From positions 99,625 to 163,624 of the forward strand of contig JABAQT010000002.1 of NCBI GenBank assembly GCA_019187195.1: a DNA stretch of 64,000 bases, in the 5' to 3' direction. Origin of the DNA: Bryobacteraceae bacterium. Lineage in GTDB: Bacteria; Acidobacteriota; Terriglobia; Bryobacterales; Bryobacteraceae. Made by a program: the position numbers and the translations under genes. The notes under the pieces were generated by a model. The model had not been told where the DNA came from, did no database searches, and saw only the letters and a list, made by a program, of their open reading frames with translations. The first letter of the stretch is position 1. Every line of letters starts with the position of its first letter. Shown in pieces: positions 19,961-27,955 of this stretch.

Positions 19961-20829
19961 GATCGGCCTCCCAATACTTTACGCGCGCTCATTTGCACCA
20001 GCGGGTCGCGAACCGCTCGGAACCGGGCCTTCCATATCACCGCGAACAGCGCCAGCAACAATATCGCCACCAGGAAACCCATGGCGAAAAAGCCGGCCAG
20101 TCCGGTGCGGTTGTCCTCCGCGCCGGATCGCGCGGTGTCTTCAAACAGCGCCAGCAGCGGCAGAATCTCTTCCGCCTTCAGCGCCTTCTTCGAGAAGGTC
20201 AGACTCATCGTCGGCGTGGCCGGAGCGTACAGCCACGCGCCCATCGCTTTCCTTCCCTGCAGGCGTTCGTATGCCCTCGATAGATCGGGCCCAAGATGAC
20301 CGCCGCCGAAGCCTCCCGCCCCGTTGAACGTGTGGCAGGTGACGCAGGGCGGACCCCCGTTGGCCAGCCTCTTATCACCCATGAACAGCGCCTTGCCTAA
20401 CTCGATGTCGTGCTGGGTGAACGGACGGTCGCTGATTTGCAACCCCGCGAATTGCGACTTCGGCAGCTTCGATTCCGCCTCGATCATCGTCAGCAGCAGT
20501 TCCGCCAGCGCCGGCGTCATGCCGTTGATGTTCGGCATCACCACATCGCGCGCCTCTTCCTTCAGCTTCAAGGCGTACGGATCGCCCTTGTCTATCATTG
20601 CCTGCGGAGACTGAAGAAACTGCACCAGCCACGCGCGGTCTTTCTTCTGCGTAACGTCCTTGAGGTCCGGTCCCGTCAGCCGGCCGCCTCCAATGGTGTG
20701 ACAACTCGTACAGTTCCCGCGGAAGAAGTCCACAGCCTCCTGCGCGTGCGCGACGATCGGGCCGGCAATAAAAATAAGTGGAATATAAAATGCCGGCCCG
20801 ATCCGATGAAGTAGCAGTTTAAAGGTCAT
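19957..20829 (-). CDS. narC: Membrane-anchored dihaem cytochrome c, NarC-like
   Basis: 290 residues. A Sec signal ([15 protein letters not shown], ends near 30) leads into a periplasmic region with two haem c sites, C40-TSC-H44 and C162-VTC-H166, and one C-terminal transmembrane helix (about 245-266) with a short basic cytoplasmic tail. It precedes and overlaps narG by 4 nt, the same position as narC in the Thermus narCGHJIK operon, where the dihaem NarC supports NarGHI assembly and electron exchange. Assignment as NarC is by gene order and haem count rather than sequence identity. It could be the link between Alternative Complex III and NarGHI. Confidence 0.75.
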   Translation of the reverse strand: MTFKLLLHRIGPAFYIPLIFIAGPIVAHAQEAVDFFRGNCTSCHTIGGGRLTGPDLKDVTQKKDRAWLVQFLQSPQAMIDKGDPYALKLKEEARDVVMPNINGMTPALAELLLTMIEAESKLPKSQFAGLQISDRPFTQHDIELGKALFMGDKRLANGGPPCVTCHTFNGAGGFGGGHLGPDLSRAYERLQGRKAMGAWLYAPATPTMSLTFSKKALKAEEILPLLALFEDTARSGAEDNRTGLAGFFAMGFLVAILLLALFAVIWKARFRAVRDPLVQMSARKVLGGRS

Positions 20830-20840
20830 GAGAATCAGCC

Positions 20841-21257
20841 TCAGTTCTTCCGTTCCTGATGGGGCGCTATATCAGCCAGTGTCGTGTTCTCGAGAAAACT
20901 GATCATCGCGTCGCCCACCGCCTGCCAGGCGCGGTGCGCCGCGCAGGCATCCGAGTCAGAGCATTGTTTCTGCGAATCGAGCAGACACCCGCGCGAAATA
21001 CGGTGGCGCTCGAACAGCGCGACAATGTCGGCCAGATGGATCTCCTCCGGCCGCTTTTGCAGCCTGTATCCGCCACCGCTTCCACGGGTGGCATCGATGA
21101 ATCCGGCGCCGCCCAACGTCCACAGAATCTTCGAGAGATAGTTCGCCGGTATGCCCGCCTGCTTGGCCAAATCACGGCCCAGAATGAAGGTTCCGTCGGG
21201 AAGTCCGGCCAGCACGGAAAGCGCTCTAAGTGCATGCTGGACCGTGGCGGAAAGCAT
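20841..21257 (-). CDS. Rrf2-family iron-sulfur transcription regulator
   Basis: 138 residues. The N-terminal winged helix (SATVQHALRALSVLA) and the wing motif RGSGGGYRL are typical of Rrf2 proteins such as NsrR and IscR. Three Cys, C91, C99 and C105 (C-x7-C-x5-C), form the expected cluster-binding loop, so it probably senses NO, oxygen or iron-sulfur status. It is the first gene of the nar-act unit, 11 nt before the cytochrome gene, so it likely controls itself and all downstream genes. NsrR-like is the best guess because nitrate respiration yields NO, but the spacing does not separate NsrR from other subgroups. Confidence 0.9.
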   Translation of the reverse strand: MLSATVQHALRALSVLAGLPDGTFILGRDLAKQAGIPANYLSKILWTLGGAGFIDATRGSGGGYRLQKRPEEIHLADIVALFERHRISRGCLLDSQKQCSDSDACAAHRAWQAVGDAMISFLENTTLADIAPHQERKN

Positions 21258-21266
21258 TTGTTGATC

Positions 21267-21278
21267 TCTTCATGAAGA
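21267..21278 (-). promoter_or_regulatory. 12-bp palindrome at the nar-act transcription start
   Basis: TCTTCATGAAGA is a perfect palindrome immediately downstream of the -10 hexamer, covering the expected start site (about 21272). A second palindrome, AGTATACT (21279-21286), covers the -10. Position suits an Rrf2 operator; the identity of the binding protein is inferred. Confidence 0.45.
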
Positions 21279-21306
21279 AGTATACTATATCCAAGAAAAC
21301 TGTCAA
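21279..21306 (-). promoter_or_regulatory. Strong sigma70-type promoter of the Rrf2-nar-act unit
   Basis: On the minus strand there is a perfect TTGACA (21306-21301), a 16-bp spacer and TATACT (21284-21279). The -35 overlaps the stop codon of the upstream DUF438 gene. The leader to the ATG at 21257 would be about 15 nt. It is the best consensus promoter in the window. Confidence 0.75.
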
Positions 21307-22286
21307 GACGCAATCCCTCCATTCCTCCTTTCCGTCGCATTTTTTTCTTCAACCACCCCCGCCCCTCCCTCGTACTCGAGTAACCGGCGCTCACCGCTCA
21401 AGCGCTGGAGCGGCCCGATGTCCTGCGTCATCTCGAGCGTCCCAAGATATCCCCCTCCTTCGTCCCGCACCGCCAGAAACCGCGTGTGCACCTTCCTCCC
21501 CAGGAAACCCATCCAGAACTCCGCCACGCTCTGCCGGCCCCGCCGGAAATCATCCAGAATCCGATTCACCACCTCCCGGCTCTCCGCCGGATGGCATTGC
21601 TGCACCTTACGCCCGAGAATCGCCTCGCTCCGCGAAAAAATCCGCCCCCTCCCTCCCGAGAAAAAAACCACCCGGTCGCCGGCGTCAACGTAAGTGAGGT
21701 CCACCGGTAGTGTGTCGAACAAGCCGGTAAGCTGCGCCAGGCTCAACCACCCCGTCGGAAGGCGCACTATTTCCTCCGGCGCGCCCGCTGCAATACTTCC
21801 CTCTCGCGTCAAGCCTTCCCGGATCTCCGCCCAGTCATCCGGCGTGAAGGCGTCGAGACAAACGGGGAACAGGGTCTCCTCTTCCCGGGCGATCATCTCC
21901 TCAATGGCTTTCGCGGCCCGCTCCCCGGCTTCCACCAGCAGCCTCGCCTCATCAACGTCCGCCTGTGCCAGCGCTTCCGTCAGGTCCCTCAACTGCCGAA
22001 TTTCCCCGCCTTCGCGCGTCACGCCGGCCGGCCCGTCGATGCCGCGCCGCTCGATGCGCCCAAACAGCAACCGCTCTCTGCGCTCGTGATGCCTAACCGC
22101 ATCCATCACTTCGCCAAGCGCCTGCCGCCACGACAGAACCGCGGCCTCGCCGCTATCCTCCGCAACGTAAGCCATGCGCGCCCGCAATCGCACCAACAGT
22201 TCGCGCAGCGCGGCGTTTTCCTGCCGCAGAGTGTCGATGGGTTGCGCCGCCGCCCGATTCGCCCCGTTGCCGATGGTCTCGCTCAT
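21303..22286 (-). CDS. DUF438-type sensor protein: degenerate hemerythrin plus PAS domain
   Basis: 327 residues. Residues about 25-160 form a four-helix hemerythrin-like region with one intact HxxxE (RHHERRERLLFG), but the partner motif reads AREEETLFP without the expected His, so a di-iron site is probably incomplete. Residues 180-300 are the PAS domain seen in DUF438 proteins (LPVDLTYVDAGDRVVFFSG, IFSRSEAILGRKVQQCHP, FLAVRDEGGGYLGTLEMTQD). The tail is charged. DUF438 proteins are thought to be redox or gas sensors; none is firmly characterised that I know. It lies 45 nt upstream of the Rrf2 gene on the same strand and may feed information to nitrate respiration. Confidence 0.85.
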   Translation of the reverse strand: MSETIGNGANRAAAQPIDTLRQENAALRELLVRLRARMAYVAEDSGEAAVLSWRQALGEVMDAVRHHERRERLLFGRIERRGIDGPAGVTREGGEIRQLRDLTEALAQADVDEARLLVEAGERAAKAIEEMIAREEETLFPVCLDAFTPDDWAEIREGLTREGSIAAGAPEEIVRLPTGWLSLAQLTGLFDTLPVDLTYVDAGDRVVFFSGGRGRIFSRSEAILGRKVQQCHPAESREVVNRILDDFRRGRQSVAEFWMGFLGRKVHTRFLAVRDEGGGYLGTLEMTQDIGPLQRLSGERRLLEYEGGAGVVEEKNATERRNGGIAS

Positions 22287-22289
22287 TTT

Positions 22290-22318
22290 TCTCTCCCCTC
22301 AACCATAGATGGGAGAGA
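22290..22318 (-). promoter_or_regulatory. Leader hairpin that covers the ribosome site of the DUF438 gene
   Basis: TCTCTCCC at 22290-22297 and GGGAGAGA at 22311-22318 form a perfect 8-bp stem with a 13-nt loop. In the minus-strand mRNA the start-proximal arm GGGAGAGA is the Shine-Dalgarno-like purine tract, ending 3 nt before the ATG. The hairpin would therefore mask the ribosome site. Function as a thermosensor or switch is a guess. Confidence 0.45.
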
Positions 22319-22367
22319 GCCCTGTGAATAGGACTTATGTCACAAGCCGTCTGAGCGGAGCCGCCCG

Positions 22368-24539
22368 CTATCGCAACACCGGAAAAGCATCGGCAATTTC
22401 TTCATCCTCGCGGCGCAAGCCTACTCGGAACTGCTCCGGCTTCCCCATCGCGCCGTATGCCGCCCCGGCATATTCATACTCCGCGCGAGCCTCCCGCAGA
22501 AAAACCGGCATGCCCATGGCCGAACGCGCGTTCGTGATCGAAAGCGCGCGCGGAGCGATGGCGGCGGCGAGATCGGGGAGATCGTATCTCCCCAGAACGC
22601 CCGGAATCACCGCCTCGAAGACGCGCCGGTGGAGCGGCGCGCGCGCAACCGCGGCATAGGAGAGCAAACCGCCCTCGATGCCTACGGCCGAGATGCGCTC
22701 GTCGAGCACCGCGGCATGCAACAGGTCGGCGCCCAGGTTGCCCCTGGCGTAGGCGGCGCACTTGCCGCCCTCGAGCAGATGCTTCTCCTCCAACAGATCC
22801 ACTCCCCGCAGGATGTCATCGATTCGCAGGCCGGTCATGGTCTTCCCCACCATCAGGGCGAGCCATGTGACTTTGCCCTGCCCGAACCACGTCTGCGAAT
22901 AGCCATCCCAGCGGCTGGCCGCCTCGCCGGTCCCCGACGGATCGATGGCCAGCACCGTGTATCCAAGGCGCGTGAGTTGCTCCACGTCGCCGCCTTTGGC
23001 CATCGCCGCGGACTTGCCGCGTTCGTCCAGATAGAGGACCGTCCGCCTCCGTGACCGCTCCGGAACCGGTTCGGCAAGCACGGCGGGAATGATGCGTCCG
23101 GGACCGGTTTCATAGGTGAGGCTCGTGAGGCGGTAGCCGTCGCGCTCTGTCGATGGAAGCGATCTGCTGTTCAGCGGGTTCTTCGATCGTTCATAGCGGG
23201 TGAGCCGGACAATCTGTTCCCTCATGCGAGTCCGCAGCTCATCCACGTCCCTGGCCGAATGGAACCGGGGCCGGGGCGGCGTTATCCGCGAAAGCCTGCG
23301 CACGTTGAGCGTGCTCGGCGTGTCGCCGCCGATCGAAGTGGCCAGTTGCCCCGACACCGTACAGAGCAGATCCTCCTCCTGCTCGGTTCGAAACGCCGGT
23401 TCCGGAGAACGCGCCGGCGCGTCCTTCAACCAGTGGCTCATCCACTTCTCGATCGCTTCCCGCTGTGAAGGTGGCACGCCGTGGCCGCCCGGAGCCACGA
23501 ATGTCGAAATCCGATCGGCCGCCCCCAGCATCTCATAAAAACGTTTGCTTTCCGCGAATGCCTTGCGCGACCCGCCAATGGGGAAGAAATCCTCGGTGGT
23601 CGAAGCGATCAGGTACGGCTTGGGTGCGAAAGCCTCCACCAGATCCGCGTGATTCAGTCCCGCTTTGAGCTGATCGGGAAACTGCTGCTCGGCATCCTGC
23701 GGACCGGTGCCCAATAACTGATCCTCCCAGTCGGTGATGTAGCAGGCCGGAGCGGCGGCCGCCACCCGTGCATCGAGCGCCGCGATGTAAGCGGTCAGCG
23801 TACCCCCTCCCGAACATCCGGCAACCCCGATCCGCTTTCCATTCACATAAGGAAGCGACTCGAGCAGATCGATTCCGCGCATGCCGTCCCATACCATGTA
23901 CCGCGCGATGCTCTCACCCCCCAGCAGGCTCTGAATGCCCACCATCTCGTGCTCGACCGTAGTGCCTCCAACCTTTGAATCGCCCAGGTCGCGGTCATAA
24001 AATATGCGGCGCTCTCCCTGTCCCGTGGGATCATACGTGAGCACGACGAAGCCGTTTTTCACGAGGCCGAGACTGATGCTCTGGTAAAACGCCCGGGTCT
24101 TCGCCGTGAGACTGTGGCCGGTGGGGTGGAGAATCGCCGGATACGGCGGCTTCCCGGTCTCCGGAACATAGAGATTCGCCGTGACAAAGAAATTCGGAAG
24201 GCTCTCGTAGATGACCTTCTCGACGCGATAGCCATCGCGCTGGAGAGTCCCGGTCCTGCGAAGGTTGAGCGGGCCGCGCGTGGTGGGCAGCCCGCCCATC
24301 ATGCTCAACAACTGCCTCCGCACTTCGGCTTTCCGCTGCTCAAACTGCGCCCCCGTGCGGATGGAGGCGATCCGCTGCCTGCGCGCGGCAAGTTGTTCCA
24401 TGGCGATCCGCTGCAGATAGTCGCGCAGCATATCGCCCGCGGGCTCACTCCTTGTTTGTGCCCGCGAGCACACGGGCATCATCAGGACGAGGGAGCCGAG
24501 CCCGGCAACCACCCGCGCCCGGTAGCTTGATCTCTGCAT
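22368..24539 (-). CDS. Secreted tandem alpha/beta-hydrolase, acetyl-xylan-esterase-like
   Basis: 723 residues starting MQRSSYRARVV; the Sec signal ends near SRAQ. Two hydrolase-like halves are visible. The first has the nucleophile elbow GVAGCSGGGTLTAYIAAL, an oxyanion region (ILHPTGHSLTAKTR) and a likely catalytic His in APGGHGVP. The second half (from about 470) repeats the fold (TVLYLDERGKSA, YTVLAIDPSGTGEA) but its elbow YARGNLGADLL lacks a Ser, so it appears inactive. Relatives deacetylate or de-esterify plant polysaccharides. The start was chosen because the preceding 21 codons are outside the signal peptide. It follows the UroD-family gene by 13 nt, so the two are probably co-transcribed. 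Confidence 0.8.
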   Translation of the reverse strand: MQRSSYRARVVAGLGSLVLMMPVCSRAQTRSEPAGDMLRDYLQRIAMEQLAARRQRIASIRTGAQFEQRKAEVRRQLLSMMGGLPTTRGPLNLRRTGTLQRDGYRVEKVIYESLPNFFVTANLYVPETGKPPYPAILHPTGHSLTAKTRAFYQSISLGLVKNGFVVLTYDPTGQGERRIFYDRDLGDSKVGGTTVEHEMVGIQSLLGGESIARYMVWDGMRGIDLLESLPYVNGKRIGVAGCSGGGTLTAYIAALDARVAAAAPACYITDWEDQLLGTGPQDAEQQFPDQLKAGLNHADLVEAFAPKPYLIASTTEDFFPIGGSRKAFAESKRFYEMLGAADRISTFVAPGGHGVPPSQREAIEKWMSHWLKDAPARSPEPAFRTEQEEDLLCTVSGQLATSIGGDTPSTLNVRRLSRITPPRPRFHSARDVDELRTRMREQIVRLTRYERSKNPLNSRSLPSTERDGYRLTSLTYETGPGRIIPAVLAEPVPERSRRRTVLYLDERGKSAAMAKGGDVEQLTRLGYTVLAIDPSGTGEAASRWDGYSQTWFGQGKVTWLALMVGKTMTGLRIDDILRGVDLLEEKHLLEGGKCAAYARGNLGADLLHAAVLDERISAVGIEGGLLSYAAVARAPLHRRVFEAVIPGVLGRYDLPDLAAAIAPRALSITNARSAMGMPVFLREARAEYEYAGAAYGAMGKPEQFRVGLRREDEEIADAFPVLR

Positions 24540-24552
24540 GCGGCTTACGATA

Positions 24553-25599
24553 TCACCCTGCCCCGGCCACCGGAGCCGGCACGGCGATGGGATACTTCCC
24601 ATACTGTTGCAGCACGCCTGTCATGGCGCGGATGTTCTCCAGGCGGCAATACGCCGCAAGGCTGTTCCCGCTGCTCAGAATGTATCCGCCCCCGGGAGCC
24701 ACGTCGCGCAGAAGTCCCATGACTTCGGCTTCCACCTGCGAAGGCGTGCCGGCCGCGAGCAGATGCACGTCGACGTTGCCGCAGAGACAGAAGCGCTTTC
24801 CATAGCGGCGCTTCAAGGCGCGAATATCCATCGCCGTTGGCTCGATCGGATGCAGCCCGGTGATGCCCAGGTCCGCCAGGTCATCGAGCACCGACGACAG
24901 GTTCCCGTCACTGTGAAATATCCACGGAATCGTGATGCTTTCGGCCACCTTGCGCAGATGGGGCAGTATCCGCTCGCGAAACATCTTCGGAGAGAGCATC
25001 AGTCCGTTCTTGAACGCAATATCGTCCGCCGTCCAAACAAAGTCGAAACCCATGGCGCATACGCGCCTCATCACCGCCGCGCTCCAGGTTGCATACCGCC
25101 CCAGAATCTCATCCACCAACTCCGGATCGTCATAGAGAGACAGTGAGAAGGTCTCCTGTCCCATCGAAAGATAGGCTGGCGAGACGCCCAGACGGCAACT
25201 GGCGCAACGGGCGAAATCTTCTCCGCCATCGAGAAAGTCGCGCGCCGTGGCATAAAAAGCTTCGCCCTCCGGATCGGGCAGTTCAAGGCGGCCGAGGTCC
25301 GCTCTGCTCTTGATGTACCCATCCCCGTAAAAGAGCAGGTTCCCCTCCCCTATGTGCCTCGCGGCCGCGATGGGCGGCCGCAGGCTATGGTTGATGTTGT
25401 CCCGCCCGAGCGCCCGGGATAGCGCCTTCTCCAACTCCACCGGGTTGTCCGCGCACTCTCCCGATTCGTACGGCCGCTCGGAAAGGGATTCGCCGAGCAG
25501 TTGGCGGACCACCGGCTCATCGACGCCGAGTTCGCAATAAGGAACCCGGTCCGGCGTGCCTCCGCTTAGCGCGCAAAGCACTCGCTCACGGCTGGTCAT
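24553..25599 (-). CDS. UroD-superfamily protein (MtaA/CmuA-like methyltransferase or decarboxylase)
   Basis: 348 residues from MTSRERVLCALSGGTPDRVPYCE, the standard start of UroD-superfamily proteins that act on corrinoids or methyl groups rather than on haem precursors. A TIM-barrel pattern follows, with IPWIFHSDGNLSSVLDD, LGITGLHPIEPTAMDI and YGKRFCLCGNVDVHLLA, the last typical of this group. It is not HemE: the substrate-binding Arg/Asp signatures near the N-terminus are absent. GGAGGAGG about 10 nt upstream supports this ATG over an upstream one at 25635. It heads a two-gene unit with a secreted esterase; methyl transfer or demethylation of plant-derived compounds is possible but unproved. 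Confidence 0.8.
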   Translation of the reverse strand: MTSRERVLCALSGGTPDRVPYCELGVDEPVVRQLLGESLSERPYESGECADNPVELEKALSRALGRDNINHSLRPPIAAARHIGEGNLLFYGDGYIKSRADLGRLELPDPEGEAFYATARDFLDGGEDFARCASCRLGVSPAYLSMGQETFSLSLYDDPELVDEILGRYATWSAAVMRRVCAMGFDFVWTADDIAFKNGLMLSPKMFRERILPHLRKVAESITIPWIFHSDGNLSSVLDDLADLGITGLHPIEPTAMDIRALKRRYGKRFCLCGNVDVHLLAAGTPSQVEAEVMGLLRDVAPGGGYILSSGNSLAAYCRLENIRAMTGVLQQYGKYPIAVPAPVAGAG

Positions 25600-25676
25600 G
25601 GTCGCTGTATCCTCCTCCAGACTATACCGCTCCAAACTATACCGCGCCTCATATCCGTTGCTGATAGCATGGCAGC

Positions 25677-27932
25677 ATGCTGGCGTTGAAGATGACTATC
25701 CCGGCTGTCTGTCTGCTGTTACTGGCCGCGCGCCCGCTGCCCGCTCAGCAGGTCATCCCCGGCACCGCCACGCTGGTCCGCAAGGACGACCTGGCCCTCG
25801 AGATGGTCGAGGGGATCCACCGCTATCTCGACCGCGAAACCGCGCAGGCCGCGGAAAAACGCTCGCCCTACTGGCATCGGGACTATTCCACCATCGAGGC
25901 TTACGCCCGCTCCGTGGAACCAAACCGCTCTCACCTCCGCCAGATGATCGGCGCCGTGGATCCGCGTCCGGTGGTTTCTTCGCTCGATCTCGACGCCACC
26001 ACCACTACGCCGGCTCTGATCGCCGAAGCCTCGGGATATCGCGTCTACGCCGTGCGCTGGCCGGCGCTCGACGGCGTCCGCGCCGAGGGACTGCTGCTCG
26101 AACCCTCCGCTCCGCCCGTCGCCCGCGTGGTGGCGCTGCCCGATGCGGATTGGACCCCGGAAATGCTGGCCGGGCTTGCGCCGGGCCTCCCGCCGGCGGC
26201 GCAGTTCGCCCGCCGCCTCGCGGAAAACGGTTGCCTCGTAGTGATTCCGGCGCTGATCAATCGAAAGGATACCTGGTCGGGCATCCCGGGAATCCGCATG
26301 ACGAACCAGCCGCACCGCGAATTCCTCTACCGCATGTCGTTCCAGGTGGGCCGTCATATCATCGGCTACGAAGTTCAAAAGACTCTGGCCCTCGTCGATT
26401 GGTTCGCGCGCGGGAACGCGAAACACCGGGCGCCGGTCGTGGTGGCCGGATATGGCGAAGGCGGGCTGGTGGCCTTCTACAGCGCCGCGCTCGACACCAG
26501 AGTTGATGCCGCGCTCGTCAGCGGCTACTTCCAGCCGAGGGAGCATCTGTGGAACGAGCCCGTCTATCGCGATGTCTGGGGATTGACGCGCGAGTTCGGC
26601 GATGCGGATGTCGCTTCGCTGATTGCTCCGCGGCGGCTGGTGATCGAGGCTTCGCCCCACCCGCGCGTGGACGGTCCCCCGCCCCCATCGCCGGATCGAA
26701 GAGGAGCCACGCCGAACGGCCGCCTCGCCACTCCTCCGTTTGCCGCCGTGGAAGCCGAAGCCGGCCGCGCCCGGCGTCATTTCGCGGCCCTTGGACGTGC
26801 GGATTCGCTGCGTCTGGAGACCGCATCACAGCCTGGCTCGGATGCCGCGCTGCGGGCATTGCTCGGCAAGGGAGCGCTGCGTGCCCCCGGTTCTCCCCCC
26901 ACCGGCCGGCGAGCGGCCTACGACCCGCAACCCAGACAGAAGAGACAGTTCGACGCGCTGGTGGCATTCACGCAGCGGGCAGTGGAGCGCTCCCCGTCCC
27001 TGCGCGCGGCCTTCCAACCATCCCAGGCCGCGCGCGATCGCGTCTGGAGCGAAATGATCGGCCGCCTGCCCAACCCCTCCCTGCCCGTCAATGCGCGAAC
27101 CCGCCTCGTTTACGACGAACCGAAGTTTCGCGGCTACGAGGTGATGCTCGACGTATGGCCGGATGTCTTCGCCTATGGAATCCTGCTGGTTCCCAAAAAC
27201 CTGCAACCCGGTGAGCGGCGGCCGGTGGTCGTGTGCCAGCACGGACTCGAAGGCCGCGCCCAGGATGCCGCCGATCCGAAAATCGACAGCCCTTATTACC
27301 ACCGCTTCGCCGTGCAACTGGCGGAGCAGGGCTTTGTGACCTACTCACCCCAGAACCCCTATATCGGCCAGGACCGCTTCCGCCTCATCCAGCGCAAGGC
27401 GCATCCGCTGAAGCTGTCTCTGTTTTCCTTCATCCTCGGCCAGCATCAGCGCACCCTCGAATGGCTCTCCTCGCTTCCGTTCATCGACCCGAAGCGCATC
27501 GGATTCTACGGCCTTTCCTACGGCGGAAAGACGGCCATGCGCGTGCCTCCACTCCTGACCGGCTACGCCCTTTCCATCTGCTCGGCGGATTTCAACGAAT
27601 GGGTGTGGAAGACAACCAGCGTGACGTCTCCTTACAGCTACATGCTGACGCAGGAATACGACATGCTCGAATGGAACCTGGCCAATACGGTCAACTATTC
27701 GGAACTGGCAAGCCTCATGGCGCCGCGGCCTTTCATGGTCGAGCGGGGTCACGATGACGGTGTCGCGCCGGATGAATGGGTCGCCTACGAATTCGCCAAA
27801 GTCCGGCGCTTCTATGACAAAGCCGGACTCGGCGGCAAAGCCCGGATCGAATTCTTTAACGGGCCGCACACCATCCACGGCGTGGGCACTTTCGAGTTCC
27901 TGAAAAAGCACCTCGATTGGACCGGCCGGTAA
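25677..27932 (+). CDS. Secreted double alpha/beta-hydrolase (DLH/prolyl-oligopeptidase-like)
   Basis: 751 residues with a Sec signal (TIPAVCLLLLAARPLPAQQ). The N-terminal half has a Gly-rich elbow GYGEGGLVAFYSAAL where Glu replaces the nucleophilic Ser, so it is probably inactive. The C-terminal half has an intact elbow GFYGLSYGGKTAM, PVVVCQHGLEG near the oxyanion hole, an acidic site around ERGHDDGVAPDE and a His in FNGPHTIHGVG. It most resembles secreted carbohydrate or peptide esterases of Acidobacteria and Planctomycetes. ATGs at 25677 and 25692 are both possible. It diverges from the UroD-family gene. Confidence 0.78.
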   Translation: MLALKMTIPAVCLLLLAARPLPAQQVIPGTATLVRKDDLALEMVEGIHRYLDRETAQAAEKRSPYWHRDYSTIEAYARSVEPNRSHLRQMIGAVDPRPVVSSLDLDATTTTPALIAEASGYRVYAVRWPALDGVRAEGLLLEPSAPPVARVVALPDADWTPEMLAGLAPGLPPAAQFARRLAENGCLVVIPALINRKDTWSGIPGIRMTNQPHREFLYRMSFQVGRHIIGYEVQKTLALVDWFARGNAKHRAPVVVAGYGEGGLVAFYSAALDTRVDAALVSGYFQPREHLWNEPVYRDVWGLTREFGDADVASLIAPRRLVIEASPHPRVDGPPPPSPDRRGATPNGRLATPPFAAVEAEAGRARRHFAALGRADSLRLETASQPGSDAALRALLGKGALRAPGSPPTGRRAAYDPQPRQKRQFDALVAFTQRAVERSPSLRAAFQPSQAARDRVWSEMIGRLPNPSLPVNARTRLVYDEPKFRGYEVMLDVWPDVFAYGILLVPKNLQPGERRPVVVCQHGLEGRAQDAADPKIDSPYYHRFAVQLAEQGFVTYSPQNPYIGQDRFRLIQRKAHPLKLSLFSFILGQHQRTLEWLSSLPFIDPKRIGFYGLSYGGKTAMRVPPLLTGYALSICSADFNEWVWKTTSVTSPYSYMLTQEYDMLEWNLANTVNYSELASLMAPRPFMVERGHDDGVAPDEWVAYEFAKVRRFYDKAGLGGKARIEFFNGPHTIHGVGTFEFLKKHLDWTGR

Positions 27933-27955
27933 TCACACGCCGGGCCTCGGCCCCT

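Noticed and set aside
22323..22344. TGTGA-N12-TCACA read as a CRP/FNR-type site
   Set aside because: Arms match but the 12-bp spacer is double the 6 bp needed, and inner bases are not symmetric.
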